The notes beneath the pieces are model-generated. The model had not been told where the DNA came from. It saw only the letters and a list, made by a program, of their open reading frames with translations, and did no database searches. The translations under genes and the position numbers were made by a program. Below are positions 25,060-34,865 of a stretch of DNA of 64,000 nt, one piece after another. The stretch's first letter is position 1. The number at the start of each line of letters is the position of its first letter. Source of the DNA: Amycolatopsis vastitatis (GTDB taxonomy: Bacteria > Actinomycetota > Actinomycetes > Mycobacteriales > Pseudonocardiaceae); NCBI RefSeq assembly GCF_002234595.1, contig NZ_NMUL01000063.1, forward strand, positions 25,091 to 89,090, read 5' to 3'.

Positions 25060-25473
25060 ATGGGTTTACTCGACCGCCTGCTTGACCTGGTCAAGAAGCG
25101 GGAAACGCCCGGTCTGAGCGTCGACGCGCCCGGACTGAAGATCGTCGCGGAGGCCTTCGACCCGGTCGTCGCGGACTCCGCCGTGCTGGCCGGTTCACCC
25201 GCCTGGGTCAGCACGGCACCGGCCGTCCTGCGGCACCACCTGCTGCTCCCGCCGGACCGGCTCGCCGAGGCCGCGGCGATCCTCGCCCAGGACGGCTATG
25301 AGCTGCGGGAACAGTCCCCTTCGGCGGATCCGGCGCGCGTGCTCGCGGTCCGGGTGCAGGTGCTCGACGCCCTGCACTGCGCCCAGGAACGGTCCCGGAT
25401 GGCGGGCCTGGCGCAGCGGCTGGGCGGCGACGCGCTGGGCTGGGACGCGCTCCAGCCGGAGGCGCCCGCGTGA
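25060..25473 (+). CDS. Conserved hypothetical protein
   Basis: A 137-residue soluble protein rich in Ala, Leu and Arg with no motif I recognise. The N-terminus (MGLLDRLLDLVKKRE) is an amphipathic helix. A central segment with HHLLLPPDRLAEAAAILAQDGY suggests an alpha/beta fold, possibly of the kind that sees regulatory use. It starts the rightward group (this gene, receiver protein, trpD), divergent from ctaE across about 95 bases. Confidence 0.6.
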   Translation: MGLLDRLLDLVKKRETPGLSVDAPGLKIVAEAFDPVVADSAVLAGSPAWVSTAPAVLRHHLLLPPDRLAEAAAILAQDGYELREQSPSADPARVLAVRVQVLDALHCAQERSRMAGLAQRLGGDALGWDALQPEAPA

Positions 25474-25535
25474 TGTCCGTCTCGGCCGATACGATCGCCG
25501 GAGACGTGCGGTGATGAAACGGAGGCGTGTCCAAC

Positions 25536-25946
25536 ATGGGCGAGCGGTCGATGCGGGTCCTGGTGTTCAGCCACAAGCCGGAGGTGCGCGAGGCGATCGT
25601 GAACGCGGTCGGCCGGCGGCCCGCCGCCGATCTGGCGCGCGTGGACTACGTCGAGGCGGCCGGCATCGCCGACGTGCTGTCCGAGGTGGACGCGGGGAAC
25701 GTGGACCTGGCGATCCTCGACGGCGAGGCGCAGCCGACCGGCGGCATCGGCCTGTGCCGCCAGCTCAAGAGCGAGATCACCGACTGCCCCCCGATCGTGG
25801 TGGCCGTGCGGCGCCGGGACGACCGGTGGCTGGCGACCTGGTCGCAGGCGGACGCCGTGCTGGTGCACCCGCTGGACCCGCTGACCGCCGCGGAGACCGT
25901 CGCCGACGTGCTGCGCGCGCGACGGGTCCCCGTCGTGAACGGCTGA
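25536..25946 (+). CDS. Stand-alone response-regulator-like receiver domain protein
   Basis: About 136 residues forming a single CheY-like fold. MRVLVFSHKPEVREAI opens the first strand, LAILDGEAQPTGGIGLCRQLK covers the phospho-acceptor region (Asp in ILDGEA), and the VVAVRRRDD and VLVHPLDP strands follow, where a Lys in the usual KP position is replaced by His-Pro. No output domain is present and no kinase is nearby. Start is ATG 25536 after GGAGG; a GTG at 25527 is too close to that site. It lies five bases before trpD. Confidence 0.75.
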   Translation: MGERSMRVLVFSHKPEVREAIVNAVGRRPAADLARVDYVEAAGIADVLSEVDAGNVDLAILDGEAQPTGGIGLCRQLKSEITDCPPIVVAVRRRDDRWLATWSQADAVLVHPLDPLTAAETVADVLRARRVPVVNG

Positions 25947-25951
25947 GCCCG

Positions 25952-26978
<1,027 letters not shown>

Positions 26979-26986
<8 letters not shown>

Positions 26987-27884
26987 CCCGGGTCACGGCC
27001 GGCGGGCCGGTTTCCGGAGCCGGCTGGGTGCGGCGCTGCGGGGCCAGGGCGGCGGCGAGGACCGCGAGCATGCCCAGCGCTTCCGGCCAGCTCGGGCGGT
27101 GGCCGTAGAAGGCGATGTCGACCAGCACGGCCACCACCGGGTACAGGTAGGACAGCAGCGCCACCGTCGTGGTGGGCAGCTTGCCGATGCTCGCGTAGAT
27201 CAGCACGTACATGAGTGCCGTGTGGACGGTCCCGAGCAGGACCAGCCAGAGCAGCCCCGAAGTCGTCGTGGGCAGGGGCGTGACGAGCAGCAGGGGTGCG
27301 AGCACGAGCGCACCGACCGTCGTCTGCACGGCGGCCAGCAGGTGCGGGCGGATGTGCTTCAGCTGCTTCGCGACGAATGACGCGCCGGCGTAGAGCACGG
27401 CCGCGCCGAGGGCGAGGCCGATTCCGGCCAGCTGCACGGGTTTGCCGTCCTCACCGTGCGCGGACAGCGAGATCAAGGCCACACCTCCGAACGCGATCCC
27501 GGCCCGGACCAGGTGGCTCTTGGCGAACTTCTCGCCGAGGAACGCCGCCGCCAGGCCGACCAGGATCAGCGGCTGGGTGTGGTAGACGACCGTGCTGACC
27601 GAGATCGACGACAGCGCGTACGAGGCGAACAGCAGCACCCAGTTGCCGACGAGGAACAGCCCGCCCAGCACCGCCAGCCCGAGGTCGCGGCGGGACGGCC
27701 GCCAGGCCTGCAGCCAGCCGCGGGACAGGCACCAGAGCACCAGCAGCGCGCCGCCGACGAAGCAGCGGGCGAACGCGACGGCCGGGGCGGCCGCGCCGCT
27801 TTCGAGGACGACCGCGCCGATCGTGCCGGACATCGCCATCGCCGCGGACCACTGCAGGAGCGGGCGGGTTTCCGAGTTCATCAT
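26979..27884 (-). CDS. EamA/DMT family transporter (RhtA-like)
   Basis: A 301-residue membrane protein with ten predicted helices in two EamA repeats. The first repeat includes GTIGAVVLESGAAAPAVAFARC near residue 20, and the second ends with LSYLYPVVAVLVDIAFYGHRPS. The family exports amino acids and other small metabolites. It is divergent from an AraC/GlxA regulator 71 bases away, which probably controls it. Substrate unknown. Confidence 0.88.
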
Positions 27885-27921
27885 GACGACCAGGTTCGTC
27901 GCCCCTCTCGCTACCGACCAG

Positions 27922-27935
27922 TGTCAGAGGTGACA
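27922..27935. promoter_or_regulatory. Candidate operator between EamA and GlxA-type regulator genes
   Basis: TGTCA-GAGG-TGACA inverted repeat in the 71-base divergent promoter region, with a further TGACA half-site at 27951. It is a candidate binding site for the adjacent AraC-type regulator; this is inference from position only. Confidence 0.35.
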
Positions 27936-27955
27936 ACGACCGCAAAACTTGTGAC

Positions 27956-28927
27956 ATGCTGGCGGCCATGGACGTCAACCGGGTCGCGGTGGTGCTCGCC
28001 GACCGTGTTTCGCCGTTCGAGCTGGGTGTCGCGTGCGAGGTGTTCGGCACCGACCGCAGCGCCGACGGCATCGACGGCTGGGACTTCGCCGTGTGCTCAC
28101 CAGGCGGCGGCGCCGTCGAGAGCTGGTCGGGCTTCGGGCTGTCCGGCCTCCGCGACCTGGACTTCGCGGCTTCGGCGGACCTGCTGATCGTGCCGACGTG
28201 CGCGCCCCGGACCGCGCCGCCGCCGCCACCGGTGCTGGACGTCCTGCGCGACGCGGCCGGGCGCGGGGCGTGGGTGGCGGGGTTCTGCGCGGGCGTGTTC
28301 TCCCTCGGCTACGCGGGCCTGCTCGACGGCCGCCGGTGCACGGTCCACTGGGTGTACGAGGCGGAGTTCCGGCAGCGCTTCCCGGCCGCCGAGGTGGACC
28401 CGCAGGCGCTGTACGCCGACGACGGCGGCATCCTGACCAGCGCGGGCACGGTCGCGGCGGTCGACCTGTGCCTGCACCTGGTCCGCCGGCTGCGCGGTGT
28501 CGCGGCGGCCACGGCCCTGGCGCGGCGGATGGTGGCGGCCCCGCACCGCGCGGGCGGGCAGGCGCAGTTCGTCCAGGCCCCGGTCCCGGCCACGGCGGCG
28601 GCCGACGACGCGGTCGTCGCGGAGGCCCTGGAGTGGGTCGAGCGACGCCTCGACCAGCCGTTCACGGTGGCGGAACTGGCCCGGCGCAGCGGCTTGGGCG
28701 AGCGCACGTTCCTGCGCCGCTTCTCGGCGGCGACCGGGACCACGCCGCACCGGTGGCTGACCGAGCGGCGGCTGGACCGCGCCCAGGCCCTGCTGGAAGA
28801 GGGGCGCCTTTCGGTGGAGGACATCGCGACGGCGTGCGGGTACGCCTCGGCGGCCGCACTACGACACCAGTTCAGCCGGCTGCGGGGCACGAGCCCGTCG
28901 TCCTACCGGGCGGCCTTCCGCGGCTGA
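27956..28927 (+). CDS. GlxA-type AraC family transcriptional regulator
   Basis: A 323-residue regulator. Residues ~5-190 form a DJ-1/PfpI-like domain with the AGFCAGVFSLGYAGLLDGR nucleophile-elbow region. The C-terminal ~100 residues form an AraC double helix-turn-helix (FTVAELARRSGLGERTFLRRF and IATACGYASAAALRHQFSR). It probably senses a small molecule and controls the divergent EamA exporter. Start is ATG 27956 or 27968. A long palindrome follows four bases after the stop. Confidence 0.9.
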   Translation: MLAAMDVNRVAVVLADRVSPFELGVACEVFGTDRSADGIDGWDFAVCSPGGGAVESWSGFGLSGLRDLDFAASADLLIVPTCAPRTAPPPPPVLDVLRDAAGRGAWVAGFCAGVFSLGYAGLLDGRRCTVHWVYEAEFRQRFPAAEVDPQALYADDGGILTSAGTVAAVDLCLHLVRRLRGVAAATALARRMVAAPHRAGGQAQFVQAPVPATAAADDAVVAEALEWVERRLDQPFTVAELARRSGLGERTFLRRFSAATGTTPHRWLTERRLDRAQALLEEGRLSVEDIATACGYASAAALRHQFSRLRGTSPSSYRAAFRG

Positions 28928-28930
28928 AAC

Positions 28931-28983
28931 GTCATGAACGACTCTTTCCTGTCATCGGATGACAGGAAAGAGTCGTTCATGAC
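28931..28983. repeat. Long palindromic element, copy 2
   Basis: Perfect 25-base inverted repeat with a three-base loop (arms begin GTCATGAACGACTCTTTC). It lies between converging genes, four bases after the regulator stop, where it could act as a bidirectional terminator. Related to the copies at 7037 and 45547. Confidence 0.9.
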
Positions 28984-29005
28984 ATTCGGGGCATCCGCTC
29001 GGACA

Positions 29006-29045
29006 CGAAACCGGCCGCCACACCGAAGTGCGACGGCCGGTTTCG
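29006..29045. terminator. Terminator hairpin after ctaF
   Basis: CGAAACCGGCCG and CGGCCGGTTTCG arms around a 16-base loop, ten bases past the ctaF stop on the minus strand. Confidence 0.65.
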
Positions 29046-29054
29046 GAGGAAACG

Positions 29055-29474
29055 TCAGTCGTGCGACGGGCCCGTGTGGTACTCGAACACCAGCCCGCCG
29101 ATCGTGATGAGCAGCGCGACCAGCGCGATGACCAGCAGCCAGATGTGGAAGAACGCCAGCGCGACGGCGCCGAGGGCGGCGGTGGCCGCCATGCCGATCG
29201 GCCAGTAGCTGCCCGGGCTGAAGAAGCCCAGCTCGCCCGCGCCGTCGCTGATTTCCGCGTCCTCGCGGTCCTCCGGGCGCGGCTCGATGCGGCGCGCGAC
29301 GAACTGCATGTAGCTGCCCGCCAGGAACGCCAGGCCACCGGTCAGGAACAGCGCGACGATGCCGACCGGCTCGGGCCCGTGGGTCGCGGCCGCCGCGGTC
29401 CACACCCAGTACACGGCCGCCATGAACACGGCGAAGATCGCCACGATGAAGAAGATGCGGGCTTCGACCTTCAT
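29055..29474 (-). CDS. ctaF: Cytochrome c oxidase subunit IV CtaF
   Basis: A 139-residue actinobacterial oxidase subunit with four predicted membrane helices (residues ~7-25, ~35-55, ~85-103 and ~108-127). The MKVEARIFFIVAIFAVFMAAVYW opening is characteristic. It stabilises the aa3 oxidase in the supercomplex. It lies 32 bases after ctaC on the same strand. Confidence 0.93.
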   Translation of the reverse strand: MKVEARIFFIVAIFAVFMAAVYWVWTAAAATHGPEPVGIVALFLTGGLAFLAGSYMQFVARRIEPRPEDREDAEISDGAGELGFFSPGSYWPIGMAATAALGAVALAFFHIWLLVIALVALLITIGGLVFEYHTGPSHD

Positions 29475-29506
29475 GGGTCTTTCCTACTCCTTGTACGGCT
29501 TGGCTG

Positions 29507-30451
29507 TCAGTTGGACGCGGTCCGTGCCGTGCGGTCGGTGTTGAACGGCTGGGTGGTCACCGCGTGCGGGGTGCACAGCTCGCCGCAGTTCATCTTCGCC
29601 AGCGCCTCGGCCGCGGTGAACGTCTGGCCGGTGGCCGGGTTCACCTGCTTGCGCAGCGCGATGTACTGGTCGAACTTGTCCGCCGACAGCGCGCGGACCT
29701 CGAAGTTCATCACCGAGTGGTAGGTGCCGCACAGCTCCGCGCACCGGCCGACGAAGGAGCCTTCGCGGTCGATCTTGTTCTGGAAGGAGCTGTCCTGGTT
29801 GTTCTTGTCCGGGTTCGGGAAGACGTCCCGCTTGAAGTGGAACTCCGGCACCCAGAAGGAGTGGATGACGTCGGTGGAGACCAGGTCGTACTGGATGGTC
29901 TTGCCGACCGGGAGCACCAGCAGCGGGATCTCGCCCGACGAGCCGACCGTGCTGACCTGGCCGCTGCCGTCCGGCTTCGCCGCGTTGGCGTCCTCGTACT
30001 TGAACTCCCAGTTCCACTGGAAGGCGACGACCTGGACCTTGACGTCCGGGTTGTCGACCTTGTCGAGGACCTTCGACTCCGTCGTCGCGGTGAAGAAGAA
30101 CAGGACGCAGACCATGATCGTCGGGACGACGACCGTGAACAGCTCGAGCGGGATGTTGTACTGGAACTGCCGGGGCAGCTCCTCCGGCTCGCCGTCGGCG
30201 GTCTTCTTCTTGCGGTGGAACGTCGCGGTCCAGAAGATCAGGCCCCACACGATGATGCCGACGGCCAGCGCGGCCACCACGGCCCAGGTCCACAGCGTGC
30301 GCATCTGCTCGGCCTGGTGCGTGACGCCGACCGGCCAGCCGAACCGCAGGATCTCGTCGCCGGAGCAGCCCGTCGCGGTCAACGCGACCAGCACGGCCAG
30401 CGCGGCTACACGCGCGGTCCGCTTCCCCAGGGTGCGCTCGGGTTGTCCCAC
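29507..30451 (-). CDS. ctaC: Cytochrome c oxidase subunit II CtaC
   Basis: About 314 residues. A lipoprotein-type signal ends in TATGCSG near residue 25, followed by two membrane helices and the periplasmic CuA domain. The copper ligands are visible as HSFWVPEF and CAELCGTYHSVM (C-x3-C-x3-H-x2-M). It accepts electrons from QcrC. The start is GTG 30451, preceded by AGGGCGAGG; an upstream ATG adds six residues. It is divergent from asnB. Confidence 0.95.
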   Translation of the reverse strand: MGQPERTLGKRTARVAALAVLVALTATGCSGDEILRFGWPVGVTHQAEQMRTLWTWAVVAALAVGIIVWGLIFWTATFHRKKKTADGEPEELPRQFQYNIPLELFTVVVPTIMVCVLFFFTATTESKVLDKVDNPDVKVQVVAFQWNWEFKYEDANAAKPDGSGQVSTVGSSGEIPLLVLPVGKTIQYDLVSTDVIHSFWVPEFHFKRDVFPNPDKNNQDSSFQNKIDREGSFVGRCAELCGTYHSVMNFEVRALSADKFDQYIALRKQVNPATGQTFTAAEALAKMNCGELCTPHAVTTQPFNTDRTARTASN

Positions 30452-30633
30452 TGCGCCTCGCCCTTTCACCCAGAGCCTCCTACGACCGATCTTTGTGACA
30501 GCCGGACTCTAGCCGAGTTGGCCCATCCTGCTGACCAAGGGGTAACCATCGACGTGCGTGTTACTCGCCACGGCCTGCCCGGCATACTGGGGCCTTCCCA
30601 GCCCGATGACGCCCTGAAGGTGTGTGAGTACCC

Positions 30634-32568
30634 GTGTGCGGCCTGCTTGGACTGATCTGCGCGACCGAGACCGGCGCGGCGAACGCGCGTGAAGCCGTCG
30701 GCGCGGCCATGCGCTGCCAGCGCCACCGCGGCCCCGACGAGCAGGACACCTGGGCCGACGCCGAAGTCGTCTACGGCTTCAACCGCCTCGCCTTCATCGA
30801 CGTCGAGCACGCGCACCAGCCGCTGGTCTGGGGCCCGCCGGAGGCGCCGGGCCGGTACACGATGAACTTCAACGGCGAGATCTACAACTACCTGGAGCTG
30901 CGCGCGGAGCTGGCCGAAAAGCACGGCGCGAAGTTCGAGACCGAGGGCGACGGCGAGGCCATCGTCGCCGGCTTCCACTACCTGGGCGCCGACTGGGTCA
31001 AGCGGCTGCGCGGGATGTTCGCCTTCATGATCTGGGACTCGCAGGAGAAGGTCGTCTTCGGCGCGCGGGACCCGTTCGGGATCAAGCCGCTGTACTACGC
31101 GGCCGGGTCCGGCGGGGTGGCGTTCTCCAGCGAGAAGAAGAGCCTGCTGGAGCTGACGGACGTCCTCGGCGTCGGTCAGGAGCTGGACCGCACGGCGCTG
31201 CAGCACTACCTGGTCCTTCAGTACGTGCCCGAGCCCGAGTCGCTGCACACGGCGATCCGGCGCGTGGAGTCCGGCACGTCGTTCGAGGTGGCCCCCGGCG
31301 GTGAGGTGAAGTTCACCCGCTACTTCCACCCGCGGTTCGCGGCGAAGCCGGTCAACGGGCCCGCCGAGGCGGAAGAGCTGTACCAGCGCATCGCCGACGT
31401 GATGCGCGACTCGGTCGGCAAGCACATGATCTCCGACCCGGACGTCACCGTGGGCGCCTTCCTGTCCGGCGGCATCGACTCCACGGCCACTTGCACGCTG
31501 GCCAAGGAGCACAACCCGAACCTGATCGCGTTCACCACCGGGTTCGAGCGCGAGGGCTACTCCGAGGTCGACGTCGCCGCCGAGACGGCCGCCGCGATCG
31601 GCGTGAAGCACGTGGTCCGCACGGTGTCGGCGGACGAGATGATGGAGCTGCTCCCGCTCATCGTCTGGTACCTCGACGACCCGGTGGCCGACCCGGCGCT
31701 GGTCCCGCTGTGGTTCATCGCCCGCGAAGCCCGCAAGCACGTCAAGGCGGTGCTCTCGGGCGAGGGCGCGGACGAGCTGTTCGGCGGCTACACCGTCTAC
31801 AACGAGCCGATCTCGCTGGCGCCGTTCGAGAAGATGCCGGGCAGCGTGCGGAAGCTGCTGGGCAAGGTCTCCACGAAGATCCCGGAGGGCACCCGCGGCA
31901 AGGACCTGCTGCGCCGCGGCGCGCTGCCGCTGGAGGACCGCTACTACGGCAACGCCCGCAACTTCCGCGACAACCAGCTGCGCGCGGTCCTGCGCACCTA
32001 CCGGGAAGGCGTCGGCTTCAAGGACGTCACGGCGCAGTGGTACGACGTCTCCCGCGGCTGGGACCCGGTGGCCCGGATGCAGCACGTCGACCTCTACACG
32101 TGGCTGCGCGGCGACATCCTCGTCAAGGCCGACAAGGTCACCATGGCGAACTCGCTCGAGCTGCGGGTGCCGTTCCTCGACCCCGAGGTGTTCAAGGTGG
32201 CGGCGAGCGTCCCGCTGGACCAGAAGCTCACGCACGGCACCACGAAGTACGCGCTGCGCCAGGCGCTCGCGAAGATCATCCCGGCGCACGTGCTGAACCG
32301 GCGCAAGCTCGGCTTCCCGGTGCCGATCCGGCTGTGGCTGCGCAACGAGATGTACGACTGGGCCAAGGGCATCATCAACGACTCGAAGACCGACGAGCTG
32401 CTGGACAAGAAGGCCGTGCTCGCGATGCTGGACGAGCACAAGGAGGGCCAGCTGGACCGCAGCCGCCAGCTGTGGGCGCTGCTGGTCTTCATGCTGTGGC
32501 ACGGCATCTTCGTCGAGCACCGCATCAAGCCCGAGATCCCGGAGCCGGTCTACCCGGTCAAGCTCTGA
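30634..32568 (+). CDS. asnB: Asparagine synthase (glutamine-hydrolysing)
   Basis: Class II amidotransferase of 644 residues that makes asparagine, or amidates another carboxylate. After removal of the first residue, Cys2 (MCGLLGLI) is the glutaminase nucleophile. CQRHRGPDEQ and NFNGEIYNY build that site. The synthetase half has the PP-loop FLSGGIDSTAT near residue 275 and the LSGEGADELFGGY motif. It lies beside ctaC and adoK as in mycobacteria, where the homologue (Rv2201) has been discussed in peptidoglycan DAP amidation. The start is GTG 30634. A strong terminator follows. Confidence 0.93.
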   Translation: MCGLLGLICATETGAANAREAVGAAMRCQRHRGPDEQDTWADAEVVYGFNRLAFIDVEHAHQPLVWGPPEAPGRYTMNFNGEIYNYLELRAELAEKHGAKFETEGDGEAIVAGFHYLGADWVKRLRGMFAFMIWDSQEKVVFGARDPFGIKPLYYAAGSGGVAFSSEKKSLLELTDVLGVGQELDRTALQHYLVLQYVPEPESLHTAIRRVESGTSFEVAPGGEVKFTRYFHPRFAAKPVNGPAEAEELYQRIADVMRDSVGKHMISDPDVTVGAFLSGGIDSTATCTLAKEHNPNLIAFTTGFEREGYSEVDVAAETAAAIGVKHVVRTVSADEMMELLPLIVWYLDDPVADPALVPLWFIAREARKHVKAVLSGEGADELFGGYTVYNEPISLAPFEKMPGSVRKLLGKVSTKIPEGTRGKDLLRRGALPLEDRYYGNARNFRDNQLRAVLRTYREGVGFKDVTAQWYDVSRGWDPVARMQHVDLYTWLRGDILVKADKVTMANSLELRVPFLDPEVFKVAASVPLDQKLTHGTTKYALRQALAKIIPAHVLNRRKLGFPVPIRLWLRNEMYDWAKGIINDSKTDELLDKKAVLAMLDEHKEGQLDRSRQLWALLVFMLWHGIFVEHRIKPEIPEPVYPVKL

Positions 32569-32570
32569 CC

Positions 32571-32606
32571 GTGAAGGCGGCCCCACCGGCGCGGGGCCGC
32601 CTTCAC
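32571..32606. terminator. Terminator hairpin after asnB
   Basis: GTGAAGGCGGCCCC and GGGGCCGCCTTCAC arms with an eight-base loop, starting two bases after the asnB stop. Confidence 0.8.
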
Positions 32607-32613
32607 CGGCGCG

Positions 32614-32915
32614 TCAGTGCCACCACTGGTTGGTGCCGCCCGCGACGAAGTCCCACAGCTGGACCGCCGTGCCGTTCGTCCCACCGGTGGCGGCCTCGAG
32701 GTACCGCTTGGTGACGATGTTCTCGAACCGGTAGTAGCCCTCGGGGTTGCGGGTGACGTAGAACGCCTCGACCGCGGTGTTCCCGCACGGCCCGACCCAC
32801 ATCGGGGCGCCGTTCCGCCCGATGTCGTCCCGCGGGCCGAGGCAGCCGCCGGTTGTCCCCCTCGTCGGAGATCCGCCCCATGGCGGTCTCTCGACCGCCA
32901 TCTTCCGTGCGAGGC
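32614..32915 (-). pseudogene. Frameshifted fragment of a ricin-B-type lectin domain gene
   Basis: The minus strand encodes the end of a ricin-type beta-trefoil repeat: CLGPRDDIGRN, MWVGPCGN, YYRFENIVTKRYLEAATGG and NQWWH at the stop. Upstream of about 32850 the matching sequence (AMGRISDEGDN) continues in a different frame, one base out of register. No signal peptide, catalytic domain or complete trefoil is present, and the adoK stop lies close by. The best reading is a 5'-truncated, frameshifted remnant of a secreted carbohydrate-binding protein. Confidence 0.6.
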
Positions 32916-32958
32916 AGGTCTCCGTCGAGCAAGTGTCCCGTCGTGGCAAAAACGCAGG

Positions 32959-33951
32959 TCAGGCGGCGGGCAGGACCGCCGAGATCTCCTCCGCCGCGTC
33001 CGGGCCGAAGGCTTCGCCGATGCGGGCGAGCGCGTCGGCTCGGTCGAACGTCCACTCCTGCGTGCCCACCGTCTCCAGCACCAGCACCGCGATCAGCGAG
33101 CCGAGCTGGGCCGCGCGCTCGACACCGAGGCCACCGTCGAGGGCGGCCAGGAAGCCCGCGCGGAAGCCGTCGCCGACGCCGGTCGGGTCGGCCTTGGCGC
33201 GCTCGGGGACCGCGCCGATCTGCAGGGCGACGCCGTCGGCGCCGACGATCTCGACGCCCTTCTCCCCCAGCGTCGTGATCCGCATGCCGACGTGGCCGAG
33301 GACGTCGGCCTCGGTCCAGCCGGTCTTCTGGAGCAGCAGCTCCCACTCGTAGTCGTTGCTGAACAGGTACTTGGCGCCGGCGACGAACTCGCGCGCCTGC
33401 TCGCCCGTCATCCGGGCCAGCTGCTGCGACGGGTCGACCGCGAAGGTGTACCCGCGCTGCCGGCACTCCGCGGCGTGGCGGATCATGCCCTCGGGGTCGT
33501 CCGGGCTGATCAGCACCAGGCTCAGCGCGCCGGCGCGCTCGGCGATCGGCTGCAGCTCGATGTTGCGGGACTCGGCCATCGCGCCGGCGTAGAACGTCGC
33601 GATCTGGCAGAGGTCCTCGTCGGTCGTGCACACGAACCGCGCGGTGTGCGCGACCTCGGAGACGTGCACCCCGGACGTGTCCACGCCGTGGCGCTCCAGC
33701 CAGGAGCGGTAGTCGGCGAAGTCGGCACCCACGGCACCCACGAGCACCGGCTGGACGCCGAGCACGCCGAGGCCGAACGCGATGTTCGCGCCGATGCCGC
33801 CGCGCCGGACCACCAGGTCGTCGGCGAGGAAGCTCAGCGAGACCCGGTGCAGCTGCTCGGCGACCAGCTGCTCGGCGAACCTGCCCGGGAAATGCATGAG
33901 GTGGTCGGTCGCGATACTGCCGGACACCGCGATCCTGGCCCTGTCTGCCAC
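32959..33951 (-). CDS. adoK: PfkB-family adenosine kinase AdoK
   Basis: About 330 residues of the ribokinase/PfkB sugar kinase family, like the mycobacterial adenosine kinase Rv2202c. It phosphorylates adenosine with ATP in purine salvage. IAVSGSIATDHLMHFPGRF opens the fold, GGIGANIAFGLG is the first PfkB signature, and DPTGVGDGFRAGF holds the anion hole and catalytic Asp. The start is GTG 33951 with AAGGAG six bases upstream. Its neighbours asnB and hesB match mycobacterial order. Another sugar kinase activity cannot be excluded. Confidence 0.88.
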   Translation of the reverse strand: MADRARIAVSGSIATDHLMHFPGRFAEQLVAEQLHRVSLSFLADDLVVRRGGIGANIAFGLGVLGVQPVLVGAVGADFADYRSWLERHGVDTSGVHVSEVAHTARFVCTTDEDLCQIATFYAGAMAESRNIELQPIAERAGALSLVLISPDDPEGMIRHAAECRQRGYTFAVDPSQQLARMTGEQAREFVAGAKYLFSNDYEWELLLQKTGWTEADVLGHVGMRITTLGEKGVEIVGADGVALQIGAVPERAKADPTGVGDGFRAGFLAALDGGLGVERAAQLGSLIAVLVLETVGTQEWTFDRADALARIGEAFGPDAAEEISAVLPAA

Positions 33952-34098
33952 CGGCTGCTCCTTCGTGTTCGGCCTCACGGCAAAAGGCGCGAAGTTACCA
34001 CCGGGTCATGACCCATCCGGGTAGTTCGCGCGTACCACCCGACACTACCGGCTGGTACTCCTTTCCCAGTCGAGTCGCGATCAATAGCGTTACGAATC

Positions 34099-34269
34099 GT
34101 GAACGCCGTCACCGAACCCGAAACCCTGTCCGAGCTGATCGCCGACTGCGCGCTCATCCCGGCAACGCTGCAGGCCGAGAGCCTGGAGCTGCCCCGTGTC
34201 ACGGCCAAGCCGTGGCAAGTCGACGAAGCGTGCCACGCCCAGGTGGCCGAGCTCGGCGCCTACGTCTGA
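34099..34269 (+). CDS. Small conserved-looking protein, 56 residues
   Basis: A GTG-initiated frame encodes an acidic 56-residue peptide (opening TEPETLSELIADCALIPATLQ, ending AQVAELGAYV) with two cysteines. A TAGCGT sequence nine bases before the GTG could be a -10 box, which would make the transcript leaderless; no ribosome-binding site is visible. A strong terminator begins 17 bases after the stop, which supports a transcribed gene. An overlapping minus-strand frame is less convincing. Function unknown. Confidence 0.55.
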   Translation: MNAVTEPETLSELIADCALIPATLQAESLELPRVTAKPWQVDEACHAQVAELGAYV

Positions 34270-34286
34270 GAATTTCCGCAGCAAGC

Positions 34287-34325
34287 GAGAAGGCCCCGCC
34301 TCCTTTCGGGAGGCGGGGCCTTCTC
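34287..34325. terminator. Bidirectional terminator between the 56-residue gene and hesB
   Basis: Perfect 17-base arms (GAGAAGGCCCCGCCTCC and complement) around TTTCG, between converging genes. Confidence 0.85.
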
Positions 34326-34341
34326 GTCCGGCGCGGGTGGC

Positions 34342-34719
34342 TCAGTGGAACGAGTCGCCGCAGGCGCAGGAGCCGGTCGCGTTCGGGTTGTCGATCGTGA
34401 AGCCCTGCTTCTCGATCGTGTCCACGAAGTCGATGACGGCTTCCGACACGTACGGCGCGCTCATCCGGTCCACGGCGACCTTGAGGCCGTCGAAGTCGCG
34501 GAACAGGTCGCCGTCGAGCGTGCGCTCGTCGAAGAACAGCTGGTAGCGCAGGCCCGCGCAGCCACCGGGCTGGACAGCGATGCGCAGGTGCATGTCGTCG
34601 CGGCCCTCCTGCTCGAGCAGGGCCTTCGCCTTGGAAGCCGCGGCGTCGGTCAACGTGACGCCGTGGGTCTCCTCGGCGGTCTCGGCCTGCGTCGCGCCGG
34701 CGTGCTCAGCGGTCGTCAT
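34342..34719 (-). CDS. HesB/IscA-type iron-sulfur assembly protein
   Basis: About 125 residues of the A-type carrier family (ErpA/IscA/HesB; mycobacterial Rv2204c). The conserved cysteines are at GGCAGLRY and in the C-terminal SCACGDSF (CxC) motif. It probably carries [2Fe-2S] or [4Fe-4S] clusters to target enzymes; the window contains BioB, LipA and the Rieske protein. The start is ATG 34719 preceded by AGAGGGAG. Confidence 0.93.
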   Translation of the reverse strand: MTTAEHAGATQAETAEETHGVTLTDAAASKAKALLEQEGRDDMHLRIAVQPGGCAGLRYQLFFDERTLDGDLFRDFDGLKVAVDRMSAPYVSEAVIDFVDTIEKQGFTIDNPNATGSCACGDSFH

Positions 34720-34865
34720 GGCACTCCCTCTAAGTTCGAACTCGCTACGGACACTCCTGGTGCTGACGTCTTCAACACCCCGGAAGTCCGATCTGTTCCC
34801 CCACCATCGTCGCACATGGATCGACCTGGTGAACGGCGGCGTGACGCCTGCAATATCCTGGTGAG

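Noticed and set aside
32614..32949. Functional small lectin gene
   Set aside because: The conserved motif continues in another frame, the N-terminus is missing, and there is no export signal.
34090..34284. Minus-strand 64-residue frame opposite the small gene at 34099
   Set aside because: Composition is Gly/Leu/Arg-rich without a ribosome-binding site; the plus-strand frame has a better protein-like sequence and promoter.
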